Source of the DNA: Ruania halotolerans
GTDB taxonomy: Bacteria > Actinomycetota > Actinomycetes > Actinomycetales > Beutenbergiaceae
DNA length: 64,000 nt
Assembly: GCF_021049285.1 (NCBI RefSeq)
Contig: NZ_CP088017.1
Coordinates: 930,001-994,000 of the forward strand
Direction: 5' to 3'
Shown: positions 10,801-18,542 of the stretch, piece by piece
Position numbering within the stretch: the first letter of the stretch is position 1
Layout of the letters: each line of letters starts with the position of its first letter
Notes under the pieces: generated by a model
The model's input: the letters and a program-made list of their open reading frames with translations, nothing else
Databases searched by the model: none
Told to the model about the DNA's origin: nothing
Program-made: the position numbers and the translations under genes

Positions 10801-12207
10801 GTCGTCCACGGGACCGGGATGCCGGTGCCCGGTTCGGACGTGGTGGAGAGTGTGCAGGCAGAGGTGGATCGGGTCGTCGATCTGGTGATCGAGCATGCGC
10901 TGACCCGGCCCGAGGAGACTCTAGCGGTGGTGGCGCTGAACACCCGTCACGCAGACCGGGTGCGCGAAGCCGTGCTCTCGGTGGCAGCGGGAAGCGCCAG
11001 CATGTCCGCCTTCTTCGACCAGAGCCGCACCGAGGCGTTCACCGTCGTGGACGTGGAATCGGCGGCCGGTCTTCGGCGCGACGCGGTGGTGCTCACTCTC
11101 GGATTCGGAAAGACCCCACACGGGCGCGTGCTGCACCGGTTCGGGGCGATCTCCGGCCCCGATGGGGCCGCGTTTCTGGTGGACACCCTCGATGCGGTGC
11201 GCACCCGGCTCACGGTGGTGAGCTGCCTGGAGGCGGACGATCTCGATCCTGAGCGGCTCCGCGCCCCGGGTTCGAAGATGCTTCGCGATCTGCTCGAACT
11301 CGCCGCCGCCGGTCAGGTGGAACGGCCCGACGACGAGGGCGATCAGGATGTGGACCGGTTGCTGCTGGACCTTGCCGAACGGCTGTGGCGCCGTGGCCTC
11401 ACCGTGGTCCCTCGGTACGGCATCCCCGGCGGGATCCGGATCCCGTTGGCGATCGGGCACCCCTCGCTTCCCGGCGAATTACTGCTGGCGGTGCTCACGG
11501 ACGACCGTGACTACATGGCCGAACCGAGCTTGCGGCGCCGTGACCGGCACTGGGTGGACCGACTGACCGAGCGGGGATGGCACGTGCGCACTGCGTACTC
11601 CACGGCCGTCTTCATGGACCCTCAGGGCGAGGCGGAGAAGATCGCCGCGGTGCTTGAGGACGTCGTTCGAGAGCGCACGGGTGCTCCCACCGGGGATGCG
11701 CCGACGCTGCCGCGGGCGTGGGTGGACGAGACCACTGATGCCACCGACAGCGCTGATGCCCCCGACAGCGCTGATGCCGCCGACGCCACGGCGATGCCGC
11801 GCAGTGGCGAGCACGCACAGCGCCGGCAGGATGACGAACGAGTGACGACGTCGGCCCGTGGGCTGGCCATGGTGGGTGAGGTCACAGGGCGCCCGGCCCA
11901 GCGGCCGGTGTTGGCCGGGGACCGCACCGAGCGTCCACCGGTGCCGCCCGGGCGCCCATTGAGCGGGTATGGCGACGATGAGCTGGATCAGCTGGTGGCC
12001 TGGATCGCTTCCGACGGTGCCGTACGCACCGTGCCCGAACTGCGTGAGGAGCTGCGCCGTGAACTCGGGATCGTCAAACGCGGGACCCACGTGGATGCGG
12101 TGCTCTCAGCGGCGGTGCGACGTTCTGGTCTGGCCGTGGACCCGCCGGTCGTGGACTCGTCCGCTGGGGACCCGTCGGCCGACGACGCCGAGCCCTCCCA
12201 GGAGTGA
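7855..12207 (+). CDS. DUF4011/SF1 helicase-nuclease-like protein with lost active sites
   Basis: A 1450-residue protein with the layout of actinobacterial DUF4011-AAA_11/12-REase(MTES_1575/Vsr-like) proteins. It has a DUF4011-like N-terminus (about 30-110), a split helicase core (about 340-1140), a nuclease-like domain (about 1165-1260) and a C-terminal helical domain (about 1375-1425). The motifs are broken. The Walker A position reads APPGTDIPGT (353-362) instead of GPPGTGKS. The Walker B reads LLILDAVQ with Ala895 for the catalytic Glu. Motif III reads GDTRRGG. The nuclease strands read IRIPLAIGHP and LAVLTDDRDY, without the usual acidic residues. A 15-base tandem repeat near 11738-11770 encodes a Ser-Ala-Asp linker. 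A leaderless promoter is likely (TAGCGT at 7843-7848, GTG at 7855). I infer a structural or DNA-binding pseudoenzyme. Confidence 0.82.
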   Translation: MRSVRIALPGGHRAAQAASPTPGEAAEVDTPREREVAAAVAQWRSRLADLAGGSALWDVNALGDAIVELTAAHPSGIAQLYAGRSTPLSNLVREGSALTQARRRARVVVARTEELAQRFGVAPTYVAMGVASWRSTAAGQDEALRERAEPPKHAADSGADEGGHTPAVPEVGHDEPAAPRVVHAPVLLRPVRVRVHGSDAEIDLEIDPAVELNSLLVRELKAHGMDLDAQEIARSTMGAHGFSPRPALERIAELGEALPGFRLEPRIVVGAFVHPGQALADDLDAQQRELATHDVIAALAGVDGARVAVATDLPEPNPLDRDPDAEVGVGDLDPGQQDVVDAVAGGGHLLVDAPPGTDIPGTMAAVAAEAAAQGRRVLYVPGTRRAGQALLDAMRTAGVPDLALDLSNDPRWPSTAAQRLIDGLNPEAPPADPDQLAEDRGRLRQARRELGDHLTALHTARPPWDASAYDALQALAELTSQRPGPRTQVRVATRAVRSMTPQDRQHAREELARAAALGAFRLRAADTPWFGARLSSAEHATATLERVRGLGAVLPDLRAQIARTAAQTGLDEAETLDQWSEQLILLDGIRSSLDVFTAQVFERSAADMVAATGTRSWRAQHGVDLSWGARRRLRRQARDLLRPGGSVGDLHSELIDVQERRDLWRRHCAGGGWPRLPEGMTEIARTESTVAELVAELSPVLSGTLGGRTLGEVPLDELSTRVARLGADDVALRQLPERAAVLAHLSELGLDELIADLTHRRVPTSLVGAEFDLAWWSSVLEEILSGDLVLAGLESSSLEQAADTLRELDRVQTASLTAPVLARVREHVQAVIAADRPTAQEFYKNVRRGDSDLKELLSRFAEVAWAARPVWIVPPMVVPQVLPAERDVDLLILDAVQHLPVEQVVSAIARARQVVVVGDTRRGGSGGLVAAVNWLPSLALQPGRVTQVAELAAFLSAHGYEGAVRPMPAPPGGADTPRLSLDVVHGTGMPVPGSDVVESVQAEVDRVVDLVIEHALTRPEETLAVVALNTRHADRVREAVLSVAAGSASMSAFFDQSRTEAFTVVDVESAAGLRRDAVVLTLGFGKTPHGRVLHRFGAISGPDGAAFLVDTLDAVRTRLTVVSCLEADDLDPERLRAPGSKMLRDLLELAAAGQVERPDDEGDQDVDRLLLDLAERLWRRGLTVVPRYGIPGGIRIPLAIGHPSLPGELLLAVLTDDRDYMAEPSLRRRDRHWVDRLTERGWHVRTAYSTAVFMDPQGEAEKIAAVLEDVVRERTGAPTGDAPTLPRAWVDETTDATDSADAPDSADAADATAMPRSGEHAQRRQDDERVTTSARGLAMVGEVTGRPAQRPVLAGDRTERPPVPPGRPLSGYGDDELDQLVAWIASDGAVRTVPELREELRRELGIVKRGTHVDAVLSAAVRRSGLAVDPPVVDSSAGDPSADDAEPSQE

Positions 12208-12446
12208 GCGTGATCGAGCCGGATGGCCGTGCCGCCGACCGCGAGCCGGGCGAGGGTTCTGAACAGGACGAGACTCGGCCCGAGGCTCAGCCGCCTCGCC
12301 GGCGCAGGTACCGGCGCGCAGTTCGCCCGGGCAACGGACCGGAGCCGCTGGTGGATCGCCGTCGGTACGAGGCCGGCGGAGACAGTCCTGGCAGTATCGA
12401 TGACGACGAACGATTGCGCCGGGACGTGCCGCCACACTGGTCCTAG
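12204..12446 (+). CDS. Small Arg/Pro-rich protein coupled to the helicase-like gene
   Basis: An 80-residue hydrophilic protein starting at GTG 12204, whose GTGA overlaps the stop codon of the 1450-residue protein; a second GTG at 12210 is possible. The middle carries a basic run (PPRRRRYRRAV) and the C-terminus ends DDERLRRDVPPHWS. The acidic N-terminal half and basic middle suggest a mostly disordered adaptor. The overlap implies translational coupling and a shared task with its large neighbour. I do not recognise a domain. A hairpin that includes its stop codon (12425-12456) follows. The coding call rests on the overlap and on composition, not on a known family. Confidence 0.65.
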   Translation: MSVIEPDGRAADREPGEGSEQDETRPEAQPPRRRRYRRAVRPGNGPEPLVDRRRYEAGGDSPGSIDDDERLRRDVPPHWS

Positions 12447-12456
12447 CGGCGGCACG
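12425..12456. terminator. Bidirectional hairpin between convergent genes
   Basis: CGTGCCGCC (12425-12433) pairs with GGCGGCACG (12448-12456) around a 14-base loop that contains the stop codon of the 80-residue gene. There is no T-tract. It sits between the helicase operon and convergent mscL. Confidence 0.5.
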
Positions 12457-12479
12457 CCCTGATGGTTGTGGTGCGGGAT

Positions 12480-12890
12480 TCAGGCCTTGTTCTTGGCGAG
12501 CAGGTCACGGATCTCGGTGAGCAGGGCAATGTCTTCGGCTGGTGCCTCGGGCGCGGGTTCCTCGCCCTTCGCACGGCGCTCGGCCAGCTTGTTCATCGGA
12601 ACCACCACCGCGAAGTAGAGCGCCACGGCGACCAGGAGGAAGTTGATCAGTGCGGTCAGCACGGTCCCGACGAGGATCTCGGTGGCGGGAACCTCACCCT
12701 CGGCGGCCCTCATCGTAATGACCCAGATGCGATCGAGGTCCGGCTGGCCGAAGATTCCGCCGACGAGTGGATTGAGGACGTTGTCGACCAGGGCTGTGAC
12801 GACCGCGCCGAACGCGGCACCGATGATCACACCGACGGCGAGGTCGATAGCGTTCCCTCGGCTGATGAAGTCCTTGAATCCCTGCAGCAT
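12480..12890 (-). CDS. mscL: Large-conductance mechanosensitive channel MscL
   Basis: Membrane channel of 136 residues that opens under hypo-osmotic stretch and lets solutes escape. The N-terminal amphipathic helix MLQGFKDFISRGNAIDLAVG is followed by the pore helix TM1 (GVIIGAAFGAVVTALVDNVLNPLVGG). A periplasmic loop and TM2 (LINFLLVAVALYFAVVVPMNKL) follow, and a C-terminal helix bundle ends IALLTEIRDLLAKNK. The ATG at 12890 follows AGGA by about eight bases. A GTG at 12920 that overlaps the upstream stop codon would add ten residues not typical of the family. It lies directly downstream of the SAF-domain gene and is probably co-transcribed. Confidence 0.96.
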   Translation of the reverse strand: MLQGFKDFISRGNAIDLAVGVIIGAAFGAVVTALVDNVLNPLVGGIFGQPDLDRIWVITMRAAEGEVPATEILVGTVLTALINFLLVAVALYFAVVVPMNKLAERRAKGEEPAPEAPAEDIALLTEIRDLLAKNKA

Positions 12891-12916
12891 GATCGGTCCT
12901 GTTCTTGTTGGTGCGC

Positions 12917-13573
12917 TCACGATGTATCCCCCGGCACGAGCACGGCCCGCACGGGTGCGAGGCTGCCGGCGCCGGACAGCACAGTAGCGTCATCGTCGGC
13001 CACCGCGACGACGACCACGCCAGGCTGCTCGCTGGTATCGACGCCGAGCAAACCTGCGGCGCCGGCGTCGGAGTCCATCCGGCTGAGTACTAGCGCTGAT
13101 TCGGCGACGAGTTCGGCTGGACCTGCGGCGCCGGCCAGGCTCGCCGAATCAGTGGGCGCCTGATAGAGGTCCATCCGGTCACCCACTCGCACCAATGCCA
13201 TCATTGCCGGATCGGCCAGCCGCACTGGCAGTACGACCGTTCCCGGCGGCGCCGCCTCGGTGAGCCCGGGGCCGACCAGGACAGTTCCAGGGATCGGCAT
13301 ACCCTCAGGAAGCCCGGCCGCCAGCCGGGCACCGATGAGCTCCTCCGTTTCCCATGCGTCCCCGGGGGCTGTGAGCGCCTGCTCCTGCCGGAGGTCGGCC
13401 CCGGTCAGTACCGTGCCGGCGGGGATGTCGCGAGAGGTGACCGTGATCTCGACGGTCCGCGGGCCGGGGCGCAAGTCAGCCAGGAGCAGGAGACCGGCGC
13501 ACGTGACACACGCCGCGGCCAGCACGAACCGGAACCGCCACAGGTAGCCACGCAGGCGAGGGGACGTCGTCAT
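12917..13573 (-). CDS. SAF-domain (CpaB/RcpC-like) membrane protein
   Basis: A 218-residue protein with one N-terminal membrane segment (about residues 14-32) and an extracytoplasmic SAF domain. The domain starts at VEITVTSRDIPAGTVLTGADL, as in CpaB/RcpC proteins of Flp pilus assembly. The rest is beta-rich with repeated valine strands (VVLPVRLADPAMMALVRVGD, GVVVVAVADDD). No other pilus gene lies near it, so a pilus role is unproven; stand-alone copies beside mscL and fmdB are a common actinobacterial arrangement as far as I recall. The promoter looks leaderless: TAGCGT at 13580-13585, six bases before the ATG at 13573. Confidence 0.85.
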   Translation of the reverse strand: MTTSPRLRGYLWRFRFVLAAACVTCAGLLLLADLRPGPRTVEITVTSRDIPAGTVLTGADLRQEQALTAPGDAWETEELIGARLAAGLPEGMPIPGTVLVGPGLTEAAPPGTVVLPVRLADPAMMALVRVGDRMDLYQAPTDSASLAGAAGPAELVAESALVLSRMDSDAGAAGLLGVDTSEQPGVVVVAVADDDATVLSGAGSLAPVRAVLVPGDTS

Positions 13574-13671
13574 GAGCCGACGCTAAGTGGACGCCACGTG
13601 GCGGCAACCTGAGCACCGAACGGGGTGTGGATGACGCGGCATCGCGCCGTCCTTTGTGGACGTGCGCAAGC

Positions 13672-14043
13672 TCAAGAGGCCGGCGTCGCCGCTTTCGCTC
13701 CCGAGTTGGAGGAGGCAGAGGAATCGCTCTTCTTCTCGCCGGACGTGCCTGAACCGGTCTTCTCCGAACTGGACTTGTCCGAGCTGGAGGACTTCTCGGA
13801 GCTGGAGGACTTCTCCGAGTTCGAGGAGGACGATCCGGACGAGCTGCTCGAACCACCGGAGGAGTCGCGTGAATCGTTGCGGTAGAAGCCCGATCCCTTG
13901 AACACCACGCCGACGGCGGAGAACACCTTGCGTAGTGACGCTTCCCCGCACTCGGGGCACACGGTGAGAGTGTCGTCACTGAACGACTGGTAGATGTCGA
14001 ACGAATGCGAACAAGACGAGCACGCGTATGCGTAGGTGGGCAC
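13672..14043 (-). CDS. FmdB-family zinc-ribbon protein with Ser-rich tail
   Basis: A 123-residue protein starting at GTG 14043 after the site GGAGG. The N-terminal 50 residues are a classical FmdB zinc ribbon, with CSSC and CPEC pairs in PTYAYACSSCSHSF and TVCPECGEASL, then VGVVFKGSGFYRNDSR. FmdB proteins are putative regulators of unclear function. The remaining 65 residues or so are a low-complexity Ser/Lys/Glu tail with near repeats of SSSEKSS, which seems disordered. An in-frame extension to 14262 exists but runs past the promoter of the divergent acylase gene and has no family support. Confidence 0.88.
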   Translation of the reverse strand: MPTYAYACSSCSHSFDIYQSFSDDTLTVCPECGEASLRKVFSAVGVVFKGSGFYRNDSRDSSGGSSSSSGSSSSNSEKSSSSEKSSSSDKSSSEKTGSGTSGEKKSDSSASSNSGAKAATPAS

Positions 14044-14170
14044 CTGATCCTCCGGAGCGGAACTGTGCCGGCGGAAATGACCGGCAGCACATTCTACGTC
14101 GAGCGGCACCGTTCTCCGCGCCGTCATCTCCCAGCGGCCCGAGGCCGGTGGGCGACGGTACTCTCGAGGA

Positions 14171-16855
14171 GTGTCTGGAAAGTCCGTGGTCCGCCGCATC
14201 GCGCTTGCTATCGCCGCTGTGGTCGTCGTCGCGCTCGTTGCCGGGGTGGTGACGACGTTCACGTTCCTCCGGCGCCCCCTGCCCGCTCACGGCAACGAGC
14301 AGGAGCTCCCGGGCCTCAGCGCCGATGTGGAGGTGATCCGCGACGAGCTCGGGATCCCGCAGGTGTACGCGGACACAGCAGCTGACCTCTTCATGGCGCA
14401 GGGGTATGTGCACGCCCAAGACCGGTTCTTCGAGATGGACTACCGGCGCCATCTCACTGCCGGACGCCTCGCCGAGCTCGTGGGTGAGGTGGAGACCGCC
14501 ATCACGGCGGATCAGGTCATCCGGACGATGGGGTGGCGCCGCGTCGCGGAACAGGAATGGGACCTGCTGGAGCCCCGCACCCGCACCTATCTGAGCGCCT
14601 ACGCCGACGGTGTGAATGCCTACCTTGCCGAGCGGGCGCCGAGTAGCCTCGGCATCGAATACACCGTGCTCGGACTCAACGTCGACGTCGATGACGTGGA
14701 GCCGTGGGACCCGATCGACTCCTTGGCATGGCTGAAGGCGATGGCCTGGGATCTGGTGGGCAACTATTCCGACGAGCTCGAACGTGCTGCCACCTACGGC
14801 CAGACGGGCGATCTGGACATGGTGGAGGCGATCTTCCCGCAGTATCCGACGACGCAGAACCTCCCGATCCTGCCCACCGAGCGCGAGGTGGAAGCCCATA
14901 CCGAGTACACCGCGGAGCAAAACAGTGACGGTGACGGTGCCTCCGCTGAGGAGGGGACCGAGGAGGCCGATGCTGCCATCGAAGACGAGGGCGGCAGCGT
15001 GGACGCCGGGGGTACGGGCGCGCTCGCGGCCGTGGAGACGACCCTCGCGGCACTGACGGCCGTTCCGCACCCGCTCGGCACCGGTGAAGGCATTGGCTCC
15101 AACTCGTGGGTGGTCTCGGGCGATCACACAGCCACCGGCGCGCCCCTGTTGGCCAATGACCCGCACCTGAGTCCCTCTGTTCCCGGAATCTGGTACCAGG
15201 CGGGCCTGCACTGCCGCACCACCGGGCCGGAGTGCCCGTTCGACGTCAGTGGATTCACGTTCGCAGGCATGCCGGGAGTGATCATCGGGCACAACGCCGA
15301 TCTGGCGTGGGGTTTGACCAACCTCACCGCGGACAGCAGTGACTTCTTCCTGGAGCGGCTGTACCCAGACGGCACCTATCTCTACGACGGTGCTCGGCAT
15401 CCGATCACCGAGCGGGTGGAGACCATCGAGGTCAACGGCGCAGACCCGATCGAGTTGACGGTGCGCTCCACCGAGCACGGCCCGATCATCTCTGACGTGC
15501 TCGCGAGCACACGTGGTGCGGGCGGAGTGCCGCTACCGGAGAACTCTCCACCGGCGGGGCTGAGCGGATTCGCCGTCTCGCTCTCCTGGACCGCGCTCAC
15601 CCCGGGCCGGACCATGGATGCGGTGTTCGCCATCGATCAAGCAGCCGACGCCGGCGACATCGCTGAGGCGGCGGCGTTGTTCGAGGTCCCTACTCAGAAC
15701 ATCGTCTTCGCCACCACCGATGGTGACATCGGCTACCAGGCGCCCGGCCGGATCCCCGTGCGCGGACCAGTCGATGACGGCGCAGTGCCGGCGGACGGAT
15801 CGTGGCCGAGGCCCGGGTGGGATCCGCGCTACGACTGGCAGGGTTACCTCGAGCCGGCCGAGTTGCCGGCTGAGCTCAACCCAGCTGCCGGGTACATCGT
15901 GGCCGCGAACCAGCCGGTGCGGACCCCGAGCCGCTACAGCGAGTTCGGCGTCGATTTTGACTACGGTTACCGCGCTCAACAGATCCGTGACGAGATCGCC
16001 ACGCTCGTGGAGGCTGGTGAACCGATCACTGCGGAGCACATGTCGCAGATCCAGCAGAACGAGGTGAACCCGGCCGCAGAAATGCTCGTGCCGGCGCTCC
16101 TGGAGCTGGACACCTCGGGACTGGAAGGCTCCGAAGGGTTCGTGGCTGAGGCCATGCGGTTGTTCGAGGACTGGGATTACGTCAACGACGCCGACTCCGC
16201 CGCAGCGGCGTACTTCTCCTCGGTGTGGACCAATCTGCTCCGGCTCACGTTCTGGGATCAGGTCGCGGAAGTGCAGCGCCCGTCCGGCGGCAGCCGATGG
16301 ATCGAAGCTGTCCGGCTGCTGCTCGAGGACGAGGACAGTCCATGGTGGGACGATCGAGCGACGCTGAACGAAGTCGAACAGCGGGACAGGATTCTCATCC
16401 AGGCCCTCGACGACGCGCGGACCCAGTTGACCGTCTCCCTCGGCAAGGATCCGGAGGATTGGCGGTGGGGCCGGATCCACGGGCTGACGCCTGAACACGC
16501 GGTGCTCGGTGGCGCCGCTATTCCTGGGCCTATTGCGGACTACATGAACCTGAGCCCGACTGAGCTTGGCGGCGGATCCTCGATCGTGAACGCGAACGGC
16601 TGGCGCACCGACGCCTGGATCGAGGGGTACCCCGACTTCTCCGTGACAGCGGTGCCGTCCATGCGGATGGTGGTGGATCTCGGAGATCTAGACGCCTCCA
16701 CCTGGGTGAACCTGACCGGGAGCTCTGGCCATCCGGCGTCGGCGCACTACGACGATCAGTACCAGGCGTGGGCAGCCGGGGAGACGTTCGCCTGGCCGTT
16801 CAGCCGGGAGGCCATCGACGCGGCCGAGTCACGTACGCTCACGCTTCGCCCCTGA
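14171..16855 (+). CDS. Membrane-anchored penicillin acylase-family (Ntn) amidase
   Basis: An 894-residue N-terminal-nucleophile hydrolase expected to cleave an amide outside the cell; natural substrates of the family include acyl-homoserine lactones and aculeacin-like amides, but none is known here. An N-terminal membrane segment (about residues 8-33) anchors or exports it. The alpha-chain region is followed by a very acidic, Gly/Ala-rich spacer (about residues 250-290). The self-cleavage site is GIG/SNSWVV, where Ser310 would be the nucleophile and new N-terminus of the beta chain. Typical beta-chain blocks follow: NDPHLSPSVPGIWYQ, GHNADLAWGLTN, AANQPV and FGVDFDYGYRAQQI. A leaderless GTG start is likely (TACTCT at 14159-14164). 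A stem at 16859 ends the transcript. Confidence 0.93.
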   Translation: MSGKSVVRRIALAIAAVVVVALVAGVVTTFTFLRRPLPAHGNEQELPGLSADVEVIRDELGIPQVYADTAADLFMAQGYVHAQDRFFEMDYRRHLTAGRLAELVGEVETAITADQVIRTMGWRRVAEQEWDLLEPRTRTYLSAYADGVNAYLAERAPSSLGIEYTVLGLNVDVDDVEPWDPIDSLAWLKAMAWDLVGNYSDELERAATYGQTGDLDMVEAIFPQYPTTQNLPILPTEREVEAHTEYTAEQNSDGDGASAEEGTEEADAAIEDEGGSVDAGGTGALAAVETTLAALTAVPHPLGTGEGIGSNSWVVSGDHTATGAPLLANDPHLSPSVPGIWYQAGLHCRTTGPECPFDVSGFTFAGMPGVIIGHNADLAWGLTNLTADSSDFFLERLYPDGTYLYDGARHPITERVETIEVNGADPIELTVRSTEHGPIISDVLASTRGAGGVPLPENSPPAGLSGFAVSLSWTALTPGRTMDAVFAIDQAADAGDIAEAAALFEVPTQNIVFATTDGDIGYQAPGRIPVRGPVDDGAVPADGSWPRPGWDPRYDWQGYLEPAELPAELNPAAGYIVAANQPVRTPSRYSEFGVDFDYGYRAQQIRDEIATLVEAGEPITAEHMSQIQQNEVNPAAEMLVPALLELDTSGLEGSEGFVAEAMRLFEDWDYVNDADSAAAAYFSSVWTNLLRLTFWDQVAEVQRPSGGSRWIEAVRLLLEDEDSPWWDDRATLNEVEQRDRILIQALDDARTQLTVSLGKDPEDWRWGRIHGLTPEHAVLGGAAIPGPIADYMNLSPTELGGGSSIVNANGWRTDAWIEGYPDFSVTAVPSMRMVVDLGDLDASTWVNLTGSSGHPASAHYDDQYQAWAAGETFAWPFSREAIDAAESRTLTLRP

Positions 16856-16858
16856 GGT

Positions 16859-16881
16859 GGCGGGCAGTCCAGCTGCCCGCC
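16859..16881. terminator. Bidirectional terminator hairpin
   Basis: GGCGGGCAG (16859-16867) pairs perfectly with CTGCCCGCC (16873-16881) around a five-base loop. It lies between the convergent acylase and 5-FCL genes, one base before the latter's stop codon. Confidence 0.7.
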
Positions 16882-16882
16882 G

Positions 16883-17503
16883 TCAGCGGCTCAGCCGTTC
16901 CACACCTGAGGGTGCGAGCACGCCGTCAACCGGACGATCATGCGGGGCGGCAGGCAGCGCGTCCGTGGCGCGCTCGTCGTCATAGATCACGGCGAAAACC
17001 GGCACTCCGGGGCGCGCATGCACCAGCACCCGGTCGTACCAGCCGCCGCCCTGGCCGAGTCTGATTCCGGCCGAATCCACTCCCAGTGCGGGAGCGAAGA
17101 TCAGGTCGGCGTCGGCGATCGCCCGTTCACCGAGCCCAGGTCCGCTGGGCTCAGGTGGACGACCCGGCGCACGTACCTCCAGAGGTTCGCCCACGCGATA
17201 CCTCGCCCAATCCCGGCTCAGGCCGGGGCCAAGGATCGGTAGCAGGATCTCCAGGCCCGCCTCATCCAGTACGTCCAGCAACGGGCCGGTGTCCGGCTCA
17301 CCCGGACGAGACGCATACGCGGCCACGCACCGGACGCCGTCGAGAAGGCCTCGTGCATGAACGGCGATGGCATCGGCGGCCTCGCGCCGCTCCCGCTCCG
17401 ACCGGTCCTTGCGGTGCCTGCGCACCGAATCGCGGACGAGTTGTTTCGCGTCCTCGAGCTCCAACCCGGCATCGCGCGGCAGGGTGCCCGACAGTGACCA
17501 CAT
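16883..17503 (-). CDS. 5-formyltetrahydrofolate cyclo-ligase
   Basis: Cytoplasmic folate enzyme (206 residues) that converts 5-formyl-THF to 5,10-methenyl-THF with ATP. The N-terminal helix LEDAKQLVRDSVRRHRKDRS is typical. So are the CVAAYASRPGEPDT block, the LIFAPALGVDSAGIRLGQGGGWYDR motif (phosphate and folate binding), and the late VFAVIYDDE strand. The ATG at 17503 follows GGGAGAG at a normal distance. In actinobacteria this gene commonly sits divergent from galU, as here, with 130 bases between the two starts. The family call is secure. Confidence 0.95.
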   Translation of the reverse strand: MWSLSGTLPRDAGLELEDAKQLVRDSVRRHRKDRSERERREAADAIAVHARGLLDGVRCVAAYASRPGEPDTGPLLDVLDEAGLEILLPILGPGLSRDWARYRVGEPLEVRAPGRPPEPSGPGLGERAIADADLIFAPALGVDSAGIRLGQGGGWYDRVLVHARPGVPVFAVIYDDERATDALPAAPHDRPVDGVLAPSGVERLSR

Positions 17504-17633
17504 GGGACTACTCTCCCAGGCCGCACCGCCCTCGGCTAGCGGAACGGCTCCCTTCGGCGGGGTGTCTCACCGGCCGGAACGCCGGCAGGCATTCCAGGAT
17601 GAAGCAAACCTGGAGGCCCGATAGCCTTCGACC

Positions 17634-18542
17634 ATGACCTCAGTGACCAAGTCAGTTGTTCCCGTGGCAGGACTCGGCACCCGGTTCCTGCCCGCCACCA
17701 AGGCGATACCGAAGGTCATGCTGCCGGTGGTGGACACCCCGGCCATCCAGTATGTGGTGGAGGAGGCCGCGGCGGCCGGGCTTTCCGACGTTCTACTGGT
17801 GACCGGCCGTGGGCAGTCATCAGTCTCCGACCATTTCGACAGCGCCCCCGAGGTGGAGCGTGTGCTCGAGGCCAAGGGAGACCAGAAGCGCCTCGATGCG
17901 GTACGCGCATCCAGCGACCTCGCCCAGGTGCACGTGTTGCGTCAAGGCGCCCCGCTCGGGCTTGGGCATGCTGTGCTGACCGCCGCCGCCCATGTGGGCG
18001 ACGAGCCATTCGCCGTGCAGCTCGGGGACGACCTGATCGACGCACGCGACCCGATCCTGCCCACCATGCTCGCCGTGCAGGAAGCACTCGGCGGCTCGGT
18101 GATCGCCTTGATGGAGGTGCCGCCATCGCAGACCAGCCTCTACGGCTGCGCCGCCGTCGAAGCAGTGGCACACGACGTCACCGACCGATTCGGTGACGAC
18201 GTGGTGCGGGTTCAGCACATGGTGGAAAAGCCGGAGCCAGCCGACGCGCCAAGCAACCTGGCGATGATCGGTCGGTATGTGCTCGCGCCCGAGATCTTCG
18301 ACGTGTTGCGCACCACCGAACCCGGGCGCGGCGGGGAAATCCAGCTCACTGACGCGCTCCAGGAGATGGCCCAGCGCACCGGCACTGGTGGAGGGGTGCA
18401 CGGTGTGATCTTCCGCGGCCGCCGGTATGACACCGGCGATCGGCTGGATTACCTCAAGGCAGTGGTGCAGCTCGGCTCCGACCATCCCGAGCTCGGTGAG
18501 GACTTCCACGCGTGGCTCCGGGAGTACGTGGCCGGACGATGA
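17634..18542 (+). CDS. galU: UTP-glucose-1-phosphate uridylyltransferase
   Basis: A 302-residue nucleotidyltransferase that makes UDP-glucose from UTP and glucose-1-phosphate for wall and polymer synthesis. The N-terminal VVPVAGLGTRFLPATKAIPK holds the nucleotide loop and the catalytic Lys. LPVVDTPAIQYVVEEA, the acidic FAVQLGDDLID, VEKPEP and RGRRYDTGDRLDYLKA also match GalU. The start is ATG 17634 with a leaderless promoter (TAGCCT at 17622-17627, six bases before). It overlaps the next gene by four bases (ATGA). It leads the galU, moeA-like, rimJ, sepX cluster discussed as a cell-division neighbourhood. Confidence 0.95.
   Translation: MTSVTKSVVPVAGLGTRFLPATKAIPKVMLPVVDTPAIQYVVEEAAAAGLSDVLLVTGRGQSSVSDHFDSAPEVERVLEAKGDQKRLDAVRASSDLAQVHVLRQGAPLGLGHAVLTAAAHVGDEPFAVQLGDDLIDARDPILPTMLAVQEALGGSVIALMEVPPSQTSLYGCAAVEAVAHDVTDRFGDDVVRVQHMVEKPEPADAPSNLAMIGRYVLAPEIFDVLRTTEPGRGGEIQLTDALQEMAQRTGTGGGVHGVIFRGRRYDTGDRLDYLKAVVQLGSDHPELGEDFHAWLREYVAGR

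Noticed and set aside
7825-10896. Several long minus-strand frames opposite the 1450-residue gene
   Set aside because: Low-complexity Arg/Ser/Pro translations without start signals; typical mirror frames of high-GC coding DNA.
11735-11800. Repeats considered as a possible CRISPR or regulatory array
   Set aside because: They are 15-base in-frame coding repeats for a Ser-Ala-Asp linker. No spaced direct repeats of CRISPR type were seen anywhere in the window.
13976-15478. 500-codon minus-strand frame opposite the penicillin acylase
   Set aside because: Shadow with no family features; it would also run over the FmdB promoter.
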